Assembly (NCBI GenBank): GCA_030386875.1
Contig: CM059559.1
Location: forward strand, 63,626,392-63,690,391
Direction of reading: 5' to 3'
Length of the DNA stretch: 64,000 nt
Origin: Morinoia aosen
Lineage: Eukaryota; Arthropoda; Malacostraca; Amphipoda; Talitridae
Shown: positions 33,862 through 44,561 of the stretch, piece after piece
Position numbering within the stretch: position 1 is the first letter of the stretch
Layout of the letters: each line of letters starts with the position of its first letter
Made by a program: the position numbers and the translations under genes
The notes under the pieces: model-generated
What the model was told of the DNA's origin: nothing
The model's database searches: none
The model's input: the letters and a program-made list of their open reading frames with translations, nothing else

Positions 33862-34900
33862 ACACGTCGCCAGTAACCTCATCCGATGTCTACTGCTTTG
33901 TACTCGAGGGCAGGGAAGGTTTCACCACCCACCTCCTCGTTACAAACAGAAAAACGATTGTTGTCGTCAACCATCTGAACGCTGACATCAAACGGCACTT
34001 GTCAGCGGCACCTAAAGATACCGCTCGAAAGGACCGAGCCAGTCTCAGTCTCCTTACGAGTTGTCATATTGTAACAAAACGTGGCCTCCTCGGGGGAGAT
34101 CCTTCGCCAAGTGGCGATCCTCGTGATCGTCCAGTGATTTCTTTCCACGGTTTTGTTGTCACTCGGGGCTTAAGCTGCACAGAATCGCAGAACAATCCCC
34201 ACTCATTAGCAAACTGCAGAACAGTTGCTGATCGAAACGTCGTGGAATTGTCCAGCAACAATTCATCACACGGTCCTTGCTCAATTACGATCTCTCGTAA
34301 ATGTGTGACAGTACTCGCTGCAGTCTCGCTTAGTAGCCTGTGCCAAATGGCAAACTGCGAGGGTCTACAGTCAACCATGGACAGGTAGAGTTTGGCACCG
34401 TAACTTGTCACGTAGACCGTAACCCAGCGCCACCTCTCTTGTACAGAAAGACCCCCTTGCTCCACGAGATTTTCCTCCAGCAAAGCAGGATCGATTTGCT
34501 GACAGGCTTTAAATCCATCCAGCTCACGTTTCACCTGATCTCGCGACAGATCATTACGGACATGCCGAGCCGGGTAAAAAATCCCACTGATGCCCAAATG
34601 ATGCGGCAAATGAGCCGCCCAAGTGACATCCTCGAGACTCTCCGGTGGCAAGCATACCAGATACCAATGCTAAGGCTTCACCAGTATCGCGGTAACTAAG
34701 CCACCTTTTAAGTATCCTGGCCATCTGATCGGCCTTGTTCTGGATCATCGAAACAAAGCGAACAGACACGCCCAGACCATGCTCAGCTATCGTCTCATTG
34801 ATCACTACACGACGTCGCTTCACGAGCATCTTCGCTGCACCATTCGTGCGAACACTATTGCGGTCCTCGATAGTACTGTCCATCCAGTTGACAACTGTCT
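33862..34900 (-). pseudogene. Gypsy-1 RNase H end and integrase
   Basis: An RNase H tail with VRTNGAAKMLVKRRRVV and NKADQMARILKRWL is followed by the integrase zinc-binding HH...CC region (HHLGISGIFYPARHV ... CQQIDPA). The catalytic core has VDCRPSQFAIWHRLL and DELLLDNSTTFRSA, matching tick- and mollusc-type Gypsy integrases as I remember them. Integrase inserts the cDNA into host DNA. The frame closes before the last catalytic Glu region, and the element is then cut by the Harbinger insertion at 33857. Confidence 0.75.
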
Positions 34901-35900
34901 GGGAATCACAGGCGACCGTGAAGGTTTTAATCCTAACGCAAACACCAAGTTGATGCCCTGCGCAACAGCCTCCAACTCAGCCCCATTGATATGAAGATGG
35001 TCTGACTCCTTTCAGAGTCTGGAAGAATCCTCAACAATGCGGCTGTCGACCTTACCGACCCCGAGAGAGCTGACATCAGTTCACACGGTAACCATTCCCT
35101 GGGGATCGGCACCCCACACGTCCCCAACAGGATCCTCCTGGCGAGCTCACGCCAACAATTCCAGAGCTAGAACGCTGACGGAACTGTCGACCGATTCGTC
35201 CCAGGAGCCGCTGCACTCTAGCCGTTACAAAAAAACTGCGAGAGGGATGCAGCCACCCCGCCACGGGGTAGGGGCCGACTAGCTGACCACACAAGAAAAA
35301 CGGCCCTCTCTTCGTCAATCCTGCTTCCACCGAACCGAGTTGAGAGAGTGCAGTTCCTCTCGATATCCTAAGACGTCCATCTCAATTTTTCTGCAAATAA
35401 ATTCTCAACAATCGGCCTCCATTCCAGCTCTCAGTTTCTTTCGTCAAAAGTCCGTACTTAGCTTCTGCTCTCGAAACTTCTGCGCGCTAAGAAAAGACTC
35501 CCGAATCACCACATCGTCAATATAATGGTCCGTCCCTTGACGAACCCGGACGTCCAACTGCAGAACCTTTCCAAGAATGACGGTCAGGATTCGAGGGGAA
35601 TACGATAAGCTGAAGCCTAATCGCGTCAAAACGTAAGGCACATCCTTAAACTTTTCGATCTGGTACTTCCACAGATCCTCGGGAACGGGGATCTGCAGCC
35701 ACGCAGACCTAAGGTCAACGACCTTAGGTCTGCTCGGTTCTGATCGGCTCGGGCTGCAGCTTCTGCCATTTTCAAAGTTTGTCGCCCCACACGGCGACGA
35801 GTGTTATCACTGGTATGACACTCGACATACCCGTTCAACTCACAGTAATCCTCGCACGGACGGACTTTATTTTCCGTTGGTTGCACGACGGCCAACTATG
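34900..35900 (-). pseudogene. Gypsy-1 reverse transcriptase and RNase H region
   Basis: RT start motif near 35870 (NKVRPCEDYCELNGYVECHT), palm with YIDDVVI near 35520, preceded by ILTVILGKVLQLD, and a connection segment CGQLVGPYPVAGWL near 35285. The RNase H part near 34900-35000 is recognisable only in pieces. Several frameshifts separate these blocks. The YIDD box retains both aspartates. Confidence 0.75.
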
Positions 35901-36539
35901 GAATGATGTAATGAATAGGGCCGTCCCACAGGCTCACCCAACCCTTTGAGATCCAACTTTGAATCTCCTCGTCATAACTAACGCTCATGAACATGATGCG
36001 CCCAGGTACACCCGTAGTCTATGATCCGAGTCCGCAACCTTCAGGGCGGCTTTTTGAACCACTGCAAACTAACGGTCAAACGACCATCATTCGAACTGGC
36101 AACAAAGTGAGGGTCACTAATTTTGATCGGTGCGGCGCACCTCTCGAATGCCCCAACCCTGTCTTCCTCATCAGGCCTGCTCCCAGCTTGGCACTAGCGG
36201 ATCCATTGCTGGACCCCTGCAGCATACGGCCGGCCGAGGCCTCCCACGGCCAACAGGGCACGAATAACTGGCAAGAGACTCTTAGTGATGCCAGTCGCTC
36301 CGAGCGATCCCAGATCACTCCTTCTCGACACATTTGCGCCGATCAAGGTCTCTCTCTCCGAAGGAGCACCGACACCTCCCTCAGAGGGATGATATCTCCA
36401 GTAAGCCCTGCTTATTCCGTTTCCATTGTACAGGTCACGTCGTCCGACTGGCACCCTCCACAATGAAACCCGACCCACTAACCGTGGGTCCAGCTACTGT
36501 CCCAGACGGAACTACCTCGGAACAGTCACGAGGAAAATG

Positions 36540-37400
36540 CCCTCACCTTCCGCTCGCAAAGCATGCGGTCCTCCTATCGGTGGGAGCCATTGCAGTCACC
36601 TCTCCAGCAGGCGCCGCAATTCCCAGGTTCCGCAGGCACACCTTCACGAGGTGTGCACCACCACAGCGGTAGCAGGAACCTCTAACACCACTGTCCTGCT
36701 CTCCGGAAGCAGCGAGAGCTGCCACAAGTTTGACCCTCCGGCCTCGCCCTTCAACAGCCCTCTGTGCGGACATACGGTCACGCATATTCGACACCACAGC
36801 ATCGAGCGTCACTGTATACGCGTACTCACACACTACTGCCCAGTCATAATAAGAGGTAGAAAGGTCCTCGTAAAACTTGACCCTAAAGCCAAATCCTCTA
36901 AGGACAATGATAGCCTTCCACCTCCACGCTCAAAGGAGTCCAGGTACACGTCCACCGACTTGCCAGCTTCAATCTGTCGTTCGGTGAAGCGCCTCCACAC
37001 CTTTTACCTTGGGAACACATACTCAGCGATCAGAGTAGCCTTCACTACCTCCCACTGAGCAGCATCCCCAACACTCACACGGCGATACACCCGAGCGGCA
37101 TTGCTGTCGGGCATAAAGCCGATGATGTTGGCCGCCGTCAGGCGCTCCAGTTGGCAGAACTTCTCCAGGTTCCCCAGCCACTCAAAAACGTCGACCGACC
37201 CATCGGCGGTAAACTTAGGTAGCTGCCTAGCCAACCGATCCAAAAGCGGCCCTCGCAGCTGAGTCAGGATGTTGGTCAACATGCCAACACCCGCGAGAAA
37301 GCCGGGAGCCCGGCTTGCTCGCAGCCGACGGGTCAGACGATCCCAGATCGTCAGCCCCAACTTCCGCAGCTTTCTCAGCCGCCGCCATCATGCTAGCCCA
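36540..37400 (-). pseudogene. Gypsy-1 gag-like region
   Basis: Fragmented frames. An N-terminal block (37360-37004) carries LPKFTADGSVDVFEWLGNLE, like a retroelement capsid segment (PxFxGxxxVxxWLxxLE). A downstream block (36833-36543) carries a zinc-knuckle-like CYRCGGAHLVKVC, one residue shorter in spacing than the canonical CCHC. Gag would package the element RNA into particles. Frames are shifted against each other, so no full product is possible. The protease expected between here and RT was not identified with confidence. Confidence 0.65.
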
Positions 37401-37454
37401 TCCGGCAACTAAGTTGGCAACCGCAGCACAAAGCTAAACTGCCTAGATAGCTTA

Positions 37455-37860
37455 TGGCTTAAAAATAAAATAATACCGTGCTTGAAAACGGGGCCCGGCA
37501 ACTTCGCACCCGAGATTACCTTCAAAGCACTGCTATGGCCCGACAGTGCTCTGTGAGGGTAAGCCCCGTGCAGCATCGCAGCCCTGCTGCTTCTCAGTCT
37601 CCTCCAACCTCTCATACCTACTCGTTACCTCGCCTCGAGAGCAACCCGTGGACCACTCTCCTCACAAGGCTCACACAGATACCCAGTCACACAGATTAAC
37701 ACTGCCGCAGTCCAACTGCCAATTAACACCGAGGATAATGCACCGAACGCACATGCAATAAACCACACACACGCATAGCCACTCACCAACTGGCTGCCTC
37801 AGTAAGCCAATAACCGCTGCCACGCCTCCGCAGTGTCATCATGGGGGAGCATTCGCCACA
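37455..37860 (-). repeat. Gypsy-1 5' LTR
   Basis: Minus strand begins TGTGGCGAATGCTCC and ends near ...AAGCCA. Matches 31392-31953 along its length, for example AACACTGCCGCAGTCCAACT and GTAAGCCCCGTG in both. The plus-strand outer edge is ...TTCGCCACA. Confidence 0.82.
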
Positions 37861-37861
37861 T

Positions 37862-39320
37862 TGTGAAACCAGAAAAAAGAGGAAAAAATGAATGCTAAAG
37901 AAGTACAGTTGCGAAGAAAAAAATTGTAATTAAACTAAAAAAATTGTTCAAGAAAAGGAAGGCTCACCTCCAGCTTGAAACCTAATGTTATTAATTTTGC
38001 TTTAGAGACAAAGATACTCACACTTAAGCTTTTTATAGATTTCCCTGTAAAATATGAATAAATATTGCCCCAAATTCTTACTTGATTACAGAGTTTTTTT
38101 ATGCATTATATATCACAACAGGATTTAGATATATGAATCAAAAGAAATGTGATTTCAGAGATGATTAATACCTTATACGGAATTTTATTTGACAAAATTT
38201 TTATTCATGGAACTTATTTTTGTTTGTTAAGTAAAGATATTTGAGAAAAATTTAAAATGAGGCATTTTGTTGTTCTATTTACCATGATGCATTCATCGCA
38301 ATATGTGGGAAACTATCATCGTCTTTATTCTGTAGATCATTTAGCGTAAAACATTATAGGTAAGAACATCAGCAGTTTTGTGTATTTTAAATTTTAATAC
38401 AAACAAAAAGTAGAAAAATAACTGTATGGGTTATTGTTTTCAGTGGTTTATTTTCCTAATTTTTCTTGATATATTCACTCTAAGGGGACAACCCAGTGAT
38501 TTTCCATTTGTGAACCGATCGTTCTGAAATTTGCGCAGTTTATGTAATTTTAAAAAGAAACATTTTTGTTACTGTAACTTTGAGTTTATGACCTTAGTTT
38601 TTGCGAAAATGGGAAATATTTTTTATAGAATTTTCTTAGGCTTTTCAATGGAATAGAATTCAACGAGTTTTCATGCTAGAAACAAAACATAAACAGTTTT
38701 GGAATCCTTGTAACATTTCTAATAAACTAAAGCTTGTGAACAACTTGGATTCGCAAAAATAAAACATCACATTCGGTAATATCGGAATTATGTCGGTGTA
38801 TAAAAGGAAAGAAAAATAAAATAATACAAAAAAATGCGCAAAACGTGCAAAACATCGAAAATGTTATCACCACAAATCACACAGAGTGAATGGCGTAAAG
38901 AAAAACAATACACATTTCAAGTTTCAGCTCTACCGGTTACACCAACACAACCATGGTTACACCAACAAAAAGTAATAGTACACAAAAGCATAACAATCAA
39001 AGATTAATAGCAACTGGTCAAAATGAACGAAAAAAGTGTAAATCAAATGAACAATCAACCAAAGATAGCAGTAAGGTTACAAAAAGTACGTCAAAAAATA
39101 TAGGAACGATATGTAGGTAAATATATATATTGTTAAAAAGTAGAATGATGTATAGGAATCAGTTATATAGCTAAAACAATTAGCACCAAATTTGTCTAGA
39201 CATCCGTGCCCAGAGTATAACGGGCCGTCTGGTCCATTTGAGTGGGTAACGGTCGCATGGGCTGCCGCAACTGACTTGGCCCGGCAGTCAATCTCACTGT
39301 AACGCTTCCGCCATATACCT
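37862..39320 (-). other. AT-rich tract 3' of the element A small ORF
   Basis: Long AT-rich non-coding stretch between the small membrane ORF of element A and the outer edge of Gypsy-1. By analogy with element B it may be the 3' untranslated part of element A, cut off by Gypsy-1. No polypurine tract or LTR was found here. Confidence 0.35.
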
Positions 39321-39635
39321 CTACACATCTGCAGTGAATGCTATTGAATTGTCCCGAACTTGGGGCAGTGGTCGCAGGAACTGTCTTTTCAACACAAAAT
39401 CCTCCGAACGCACTCTCTCGGTTAGCACGTTCATTTCCTTAAGGGGGTAATACACTACAACCATTAGAGCAATCACTAGTACCGTGGTAGCCATCAACAG
39501 AAGATCCGCCACACGGTCCAGCAGCAGGTCCAACTGGGAATTTTCCCGGACCCAATCGTCCGAAAGTCGTTCCTGAAGTTGGACTTGTGCTGTGGTGAGC
39601 GCATGCACGCTCATTGAAGATACTTTGTTACCCAT
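39321..39635 (-). CDS. Small single-pass membrane protein of Gypsy-type element A (MGN ORF)
   Basis: 104 codons, intact. It starts MGNKVSS, fitting the N-myristoylation consensus MGxxxS/T. Residues 1-43 are polar and partly amphipathic, ~44-63 form one hydrophobic segment (DLLLMATTVLVIALMVV, ending VYY), and 64-104 form a basic-leaning tail with LRPLPQ. A homologue lies in element B at 61031-61329 with shared spacing (SxxDxLxDxVxD, TM, YY, RxLP). The ORF lies between pol and the 3' end, the env position, but is far shorter than any envelope protein and has no visible signal peptide or cysteine-rich ectodomain. A pyrimidine-rich acceptor (CTTGTGTCCTTGTCGTTAG) lies upstream. Function unknown; a membrane anchor for particle assembly or a small membrane-active protein are both possible. 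Confidence 0.6.
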   Translation of the reverse strand: MGNKVSSMSVHALTTAQVQLQERLSDDWVRENSQLDLLLDRVADLLLMATTVLVIALMVVVYYPLKEMNVLTERVRSEDFVLKRQFLRPLPQVRDNSIAFTADV

Positions 39636-39639
39636 ATTG

Positions 39640-40519
39640 GGTGTTGTAGTCCCTACTTAACGCTTGGCCGAGGGCGCTTATCGCGCTTAAGCCGAGGACT
39701 TCACTAACGACAAGGACACAAGCAGCCGTGCTCACTGACTCCCACTCTCTCGTTCCGCTCGTACAACCACAGAGACCTGAAATTAGAACCTACACCATGA
39801 GCATGGCCAGTACGCAAAGACATGACATGGAAACATGCATGCACGCCCAGCGAAAGAATAAACACATACCGTGCCAAACAATTTATCTTCTGAAAGGTAC
39901 CTTTACAACCAATGTTAAGCGTATTAAAAGCAAACACAAATTTTCCCGACATCATCCGAGGATTTCGCCAATAATAATCATATGCTGAGTCAATAAGGAT
40001 CTGAGCGGAAATTTTATTTGCTGAGCGATTAAAATTCTTCGCTTGCATCATAAATCTTGGCATCAGCACTCTCACGTCACGAGAGGAAAATTCCGTTACA
40101 ATTTAAACTCTCAATTCAGTGTAACAATTTTAAACAAACGTTGGCATTGCCGGACATGAGCACGAAAAAAATCAAATATGTGCAAGCTCGGCACGACATG
40201 CATCGCATTTCAAGCACTACCGACGACAGGAACAAGAGCACAAGAACATCGCATGTTGTTGTACTATAAGGGTTATTCAGCATCACTTGACACATCGCGT
40301 TACTGCTTACAGTAAAATTTAAACGATAAATTAGAAATCACAAGCGAGTTTAACATGAAGCCTGAGAAAAAGTAGTAAAAATACAATTTTAGTCAATTGA
40401 GAACATATTGCTTAAAACTAGGAACTTGTAAACGGATAGAAAATTGTTGCATATTAATACAGTTAGTCGTAGATCGTAATAGCTTTCAAATCGTTTTACG
40501 CAGTGATAGGAAGTGGTTA
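39640..40519 (-). other. Spacer between pol and small ORF of element A
   Basis: Non-coding in appearance. A 123-codon minus-strand frame (39704-40075) has no recognised motif and no counterpart in element B, so it is not annotated as a gene. Confidence 0.4.
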
Positions 40520-42605
40520 AATATTGATTTTAAGAATTTTCTGCCCGATTTTGATCTGAACCCAATTTTTGTTCACCTTCGTAATGATGCTACGGTCATG
40601 GCACGATAAATCGAGTTTATTCGCTTTCTGACGGATCATTATCATGACTCGATCACCCGGAGCGATTTTTTTAGCTTTACGTCTCAAATTATGGTACCTG
40701 TTACGCTCATTAGAATTGTTAATAATTAGTGTCCCAACAATCCCGGCTGTTTCCTTGGTGCAAAATTTTGAAATCTACGTCTGTATAGTAGCTATACGTG
40801 ATCTCAAAATTCTCAACTTGAAAATCCGGAAACGTATCTCTGCCAGAAATAATATAACTATGAGTATCTCGTGACAGAGAGTTCAAGGAATTGTTAATGG
40901 CATTTTCCACCATTTCCAATCGCTGATCTCATTCAGTGTGAACCAGGGAATTTAGGTACAATTTGAGAAGATTCGAAATTTTCTTATTATTGCGCTCAAC
41001 AATAGCGTTCGAACGGGTGATCCACGGTAGTACTTCTTTCTTTGCGATTGCGTGCATCTTGACAAATTGCTTCACTGACATTAATTTGAACTCGAGATCT
41101 TGGTCACTAAGTAATATTTTCGGGAAATCAAAAGTTGAGAAGCAACCACTTGAACAAGAGAGAACCGTACCTGCTCGCCGGTTAGAAGTAGGATACACTT
41201 TACAATAGCGCGAAAACAGATCTATGATGACAAAAATGTACATGTTTTGATTATCAGTCACTGGAAGTGGTCTCAAAAAATCTACTGAAACTACTTGAAA
41301 TGACTGCTTAGTTGTTCGTGCAGTAAGAAACTTAATAGGTACGGACGGATTAGCTTTTAATAATTTGGAAAACTCACATATCTCCAAAAATTTACGAATG
41401 ATAGTCCTCTCTAAAGGGTGGAAATATTTCAGCTTAGATTGGAATAAAGTGTGCAACACGTCAGTATGATTGCGTTTTCTATTAACGAAGTCGGCATAAC
41501 AGCTGTCGGAATAGTGCTAGTGCGAGAGTCAATTTGTTGTCTTTTGTACAGCACGTTGTTCAAAATTAAATAATTGTGCAAATTGGGAGCCGTTGAACGA
41601 TTTGTATGTAGTAATGTCTCCTATACCTCTAAACAGAAAAGATCTTGCTTCTGTTCTGTAATAAATTCTCCGAGATCCGACGATATTTCCTTCTCTTTTG
41701 GAATGTAGTATATTATCTTCGTGCAGTCGTCGGTGCTGGCGCCACTGTGTCTGCCTGCATACGCCTGCGTGTCGTTGGGAGCATCGGAGGTCAATGTCTT
41801 TGATCTACGCCTCGTCATTGCGGTGCAGACCTCAGCATCTGCTTGAAACTCTGCTCAGCTTTTTATGTCGTTTGCAGTAAATCGGTCTTTGTCTGCATGG
41901 AACCTACTTAGGCAGTCGGCAACGACGTTTTGTTTACCCTGGAGATATTTAACAATAGGATCAAAAGAGTGACAGTAGTACACCAATTTGCCATGGTGGA
42001 ATCATCAGTCAATTTATAGTAAAAAAGGGATCCAGGGGCTGATAATCAGTGTGCAGAAAAATTGGCTACCCAAGGATTAGGTATTTGAAAGCTTTAAAAG
42101 CGCTGACAATGGCAAAAAAAATCCTTCTAGGTGGTGCTATAACGATTTTGGGTAGAATTTAGACTTCTTCTGTAGGAAGCAATAGGTCGCATAATTTTAC
42201 CTAAGTCGTTTTCGGATTTCAGAAGTGCCACCAACTCCAGAGTTTGAAGAGTCTGTAAACACGTGTAACGGCTTATTAAAGTCAGGATGACGCAGAGCGT
42301 TGTCAGAGGTCAGAGCAGCTTTAACACTATAACAACTCTTTTGGCATTGGGGAGCCCAGTCAAAGTCAACGTTTTTTCGTAAAAGTCGGTACAGAGGATT
42401 CGAAACTGATCCAAACCGAGTAATATGCCCAGAAAAATAATTGACAACTCTGAGAAGTTTTTGTAATTCTTTCACGATTACTGGTAACGGGAAATATTGA
42501 AATTTTTCAGACTGTTTTCAAAGAATTCCGTCAGCCGATACGACGTGGCCAAGATATTCTATCGATTTTTTGAAGAATTGGCACTTCTCAAGCGTTTAGC
42601 GGGCA
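40520..42605 (-). pseudogene. Element A pol remnant (RT end, RNase H, integrase)
   Basis: From high to low coordinates: EKCQFFKKSIEYLGHVVSAD (RT thumb), LLRVVNYFSGHITRFGSVSN, HVFTDSSNSGVGG (RNase H start), YLQGKQNVVADCLSRF (RNase H end). Then the integrase core: VVSVDFLRPLPVTDNQNMYI with VIIDLFSRYCKVYP, SDQDLEF, and RSNAIVERNNKKI carrying the third acidic residue, then a C-terminal NWVQIKIGQKI-like end. Frameshifts and stops are frequent around 41500-42200. Product would be the polymerase-integrase of a Ty3/Gypsy-type element; as it stands it is dead. Confidence 0.8.
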
Positions 42606-43837
42606 GGTAGCCCGTACGGGATGCTTAAATGTGTGTGTTTGCGGTAATATAGTGGAATACTTTACCCGAGTTAGAGGGTTAGCTTGGTTTCAGCTAACAG
42701 CAGCATTCCTTGTCTATCACTTTGAACTAATCAGAGCACAGGAGCCTATCTGGGAGGTTCACAACTGCGGAAGGAAGCAACCAGTGTCTCTTCAGACGTC
42801 GTAGCAAACAAATTCCTGTTGTTTTTCACTTCTTCAAGCTTGCCACGCCCGTAATAATGGAATAGGTGTAGACAATCTTATACAAAATAGCCAGATATTT
42901 GTGCTTCAACATGATATGAGCGTCTAGTGCGTATAGTAAAAAAATGGCTAAAAATTAAAATGAAATTAGTGGTTTTCCCGTTCGTGACCTTTTCCTGGCT
43001 TACAGGGAACCATGTTCATCCCACACGGGATACTCTGCCTGTCTATTAGAAACCATATACATATCGCACGGGACTTTCTGCCCGTGATAGGCATACGATA
43101 TAACGAAATGAAAATGGATTTACTTAAGGGTTATATAATTTATTGTGATATAAAGCATTACTCTAATTGACGTGTGATGCTCAATTCGAATGCGGGCAAA
43201 ATATACGGATATTTTTCGTGTTTAAATGTGTTTAAATTTTGAATTATGACTGTTTGATGCACAGTTCGTGTGCTTTTTAACATATATGATCATAATTAAT
43301 ATGCCAAGACAAAGCGTAATTCAGGTGAAGCTAGTTCTTCTTATACGCCTCTGTATATGTCCTGAATCATATAGTCCTGTCAAATTTGTGTACATTTTTA
43401 TTGACTTTTCACACTTCAACGATCGTCAATGAGCAGTGCTCGTATGGAACAGACGATTTATTGTCAATACAGTTTGGTATTTTTTCACTGACGCTAGAAA
43501 AATTGCAAATAAGGCCTAGCTAAATTGAAACTTTTCGTTCGTGAAATAAATCCCATTCTCTTTCCAGTCAGAAATGCTAGTGCGGATCGGCATCGATTAT
43601 CTGGGGACAGTGCACCATTTTTAGGATTAGTGTGGGGCCCAGTTCGGGAAGACATTTTTCTTCACCGGTCACTGCAGATCAATGCAGACAATTCTGGACA
43701 GAAATGTCTGCAGTGATCTTACATGAAAAATCGGCACTGCTCATCAATAATTCCAATGAGAGGTATTGGTTTTTAAACGAGTGTACATTATGGTACCGAA
43801 ATTTGATTTCAAATCGAACGTGTAACTTTCAAGTTAA
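42606..43837. other. No recognised gene
   Basis: Starts with a short inverted motif (GCGGGCAGG...CCCGTACGGG) at the edge of element A, echoed near 43050-43085 (CGCACGGGAC...CTGCCCGTG). The rest is AT-rich. Confidence 0.35.
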
Positions 43838-43841
43838 TTAA

Positions 43842-44557
43842 GGGGATCTCCAGGCCTAAAATATGTTCAATTTTTCATATTTCCCTTTTTTGCATTTCTT
43901 TTACGGATTGGGAAACCAAAATGCGTAGACATATGAAACCTTGAAATCCAAATATATTTTCTTCAATAAAACCTCGCATTAGGAAAAAATTTATTGCACA
44001 AACACATGAAATATGTATATATATATATATATATATAATGCGCAATACACTTCTCCATCTACAATTTTCTCTGTAGAAACTTTATTTTTGTCTCAGTCGA
44101 CGCGGTAGGACAGTGGCAACAGCGGAGCGAAGCGGAATTCCATTAGAACTCTAAATTAGATTTCTAAGATGAAAAATCAGGGACTCCAAAAAAATTTCTT
44201 TGACAATTGTATCAATGATTTTTTATAATTCGAAATTCAAAATAATCCTTCATTTTCCAGCTGTCATATTCTTTCCGCGTCGAATGAGACCGAAATAAAG
44301 CTTCTACGTTGAAAATTGTAGAAGGAAAAGTGTTTCGCGCAATATATATATAATGAATAACAGATACATATATACATTTTTCATTTGTTCGCGAGATAAC
44401 TTTTTCTATTGCAAAAATGGAAACTTCTATTGAATTAAATGTGTTCCAAATTCAATTTTATATATCGTTATCCATTTTCGTTCCCCTAGTTGCTATATAA
44501 ATTCGAGAAGTAAAATTTGAAAAGTTAGGTAAATTAGGCCATAGTAAGAGATCCCCT
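43842..44557. mobile_element. TTAA-flanked MITE, copy 2
   Basis: GGGGATCTCC at 43842 and GAGATCCCC to 44557 are inverted ends, each bordered by TTAA (43838-43841, 44558-44561). Internal opposed motifs GTCTCAGTCGACGCGG (~44090) and CCGCGTCGAATGAGAC (~44275) match those of copies 1 and 3. No ORF. Confidence 0.75.
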
Positions 44558-44561
44558 TAAA

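Larger units (their letters stand above)
31392..37860 (-). mobile_element. Gypsy-1: decayed Ty3/Gypsy-type LTR element with nested insertions
   Basis: Reads on the minus strand from the 5' LTR (37455-37860) through gag-like, RT, RNase H and integrase remnants to the 3' LTR (31392-31953). The LTRs are clearly homologous but diverged, and no obvious target duplication remains, so it is old. Many frameshifts break the polyprotein. A PIF/Harbinger-like element (32381-33857) sits between integrase and the polyprotein C-terminus, and a small MITE interrupts the 3' LTR. A TTGGGGAGA purine tract precedes the 3' LTR. Confidence 0.85.
39321..42605 (-). mobile_element. Gypsy-type element A, truncated
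   Basis: Minus-strand pol remnant (42605-40520) followed ~0.9 kb later by an intact small membrane-protein ORF (39635-39321). Homology to pol starts abruptly near 42605 inside RT, so gag, protease, most of RT and the 5' LTR are missing, and no 3' LTR is found. Closely related in pol to element B. Confidence 0.75.

Noticed and set aside
36076-36478. Protease domain of Gypsy-1
   Set aside because: Position fits, but I could not find a convincing D[ST]G active site in any frame.
38481-38510. Another end of the TTAA MITE family (CTAAGGGGACAACCCAG)
   Set aside because: Only the first few bases match and no opposite end was found.
39321-39635. Calling the small ORF an envelope glycoprotein
   Set aside because: Too short, no signal peptide, no cysteine-rich ectodomain and no fusion-peptide or cleavage motif of known env proteins. 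Only the position is env-like.
39704-40075. 123-codon minus-strand ORF upstream of the small membrane ORF, as another gene of element A
   Set aside because: No motif, and the matching spacer of element B has no homologue.
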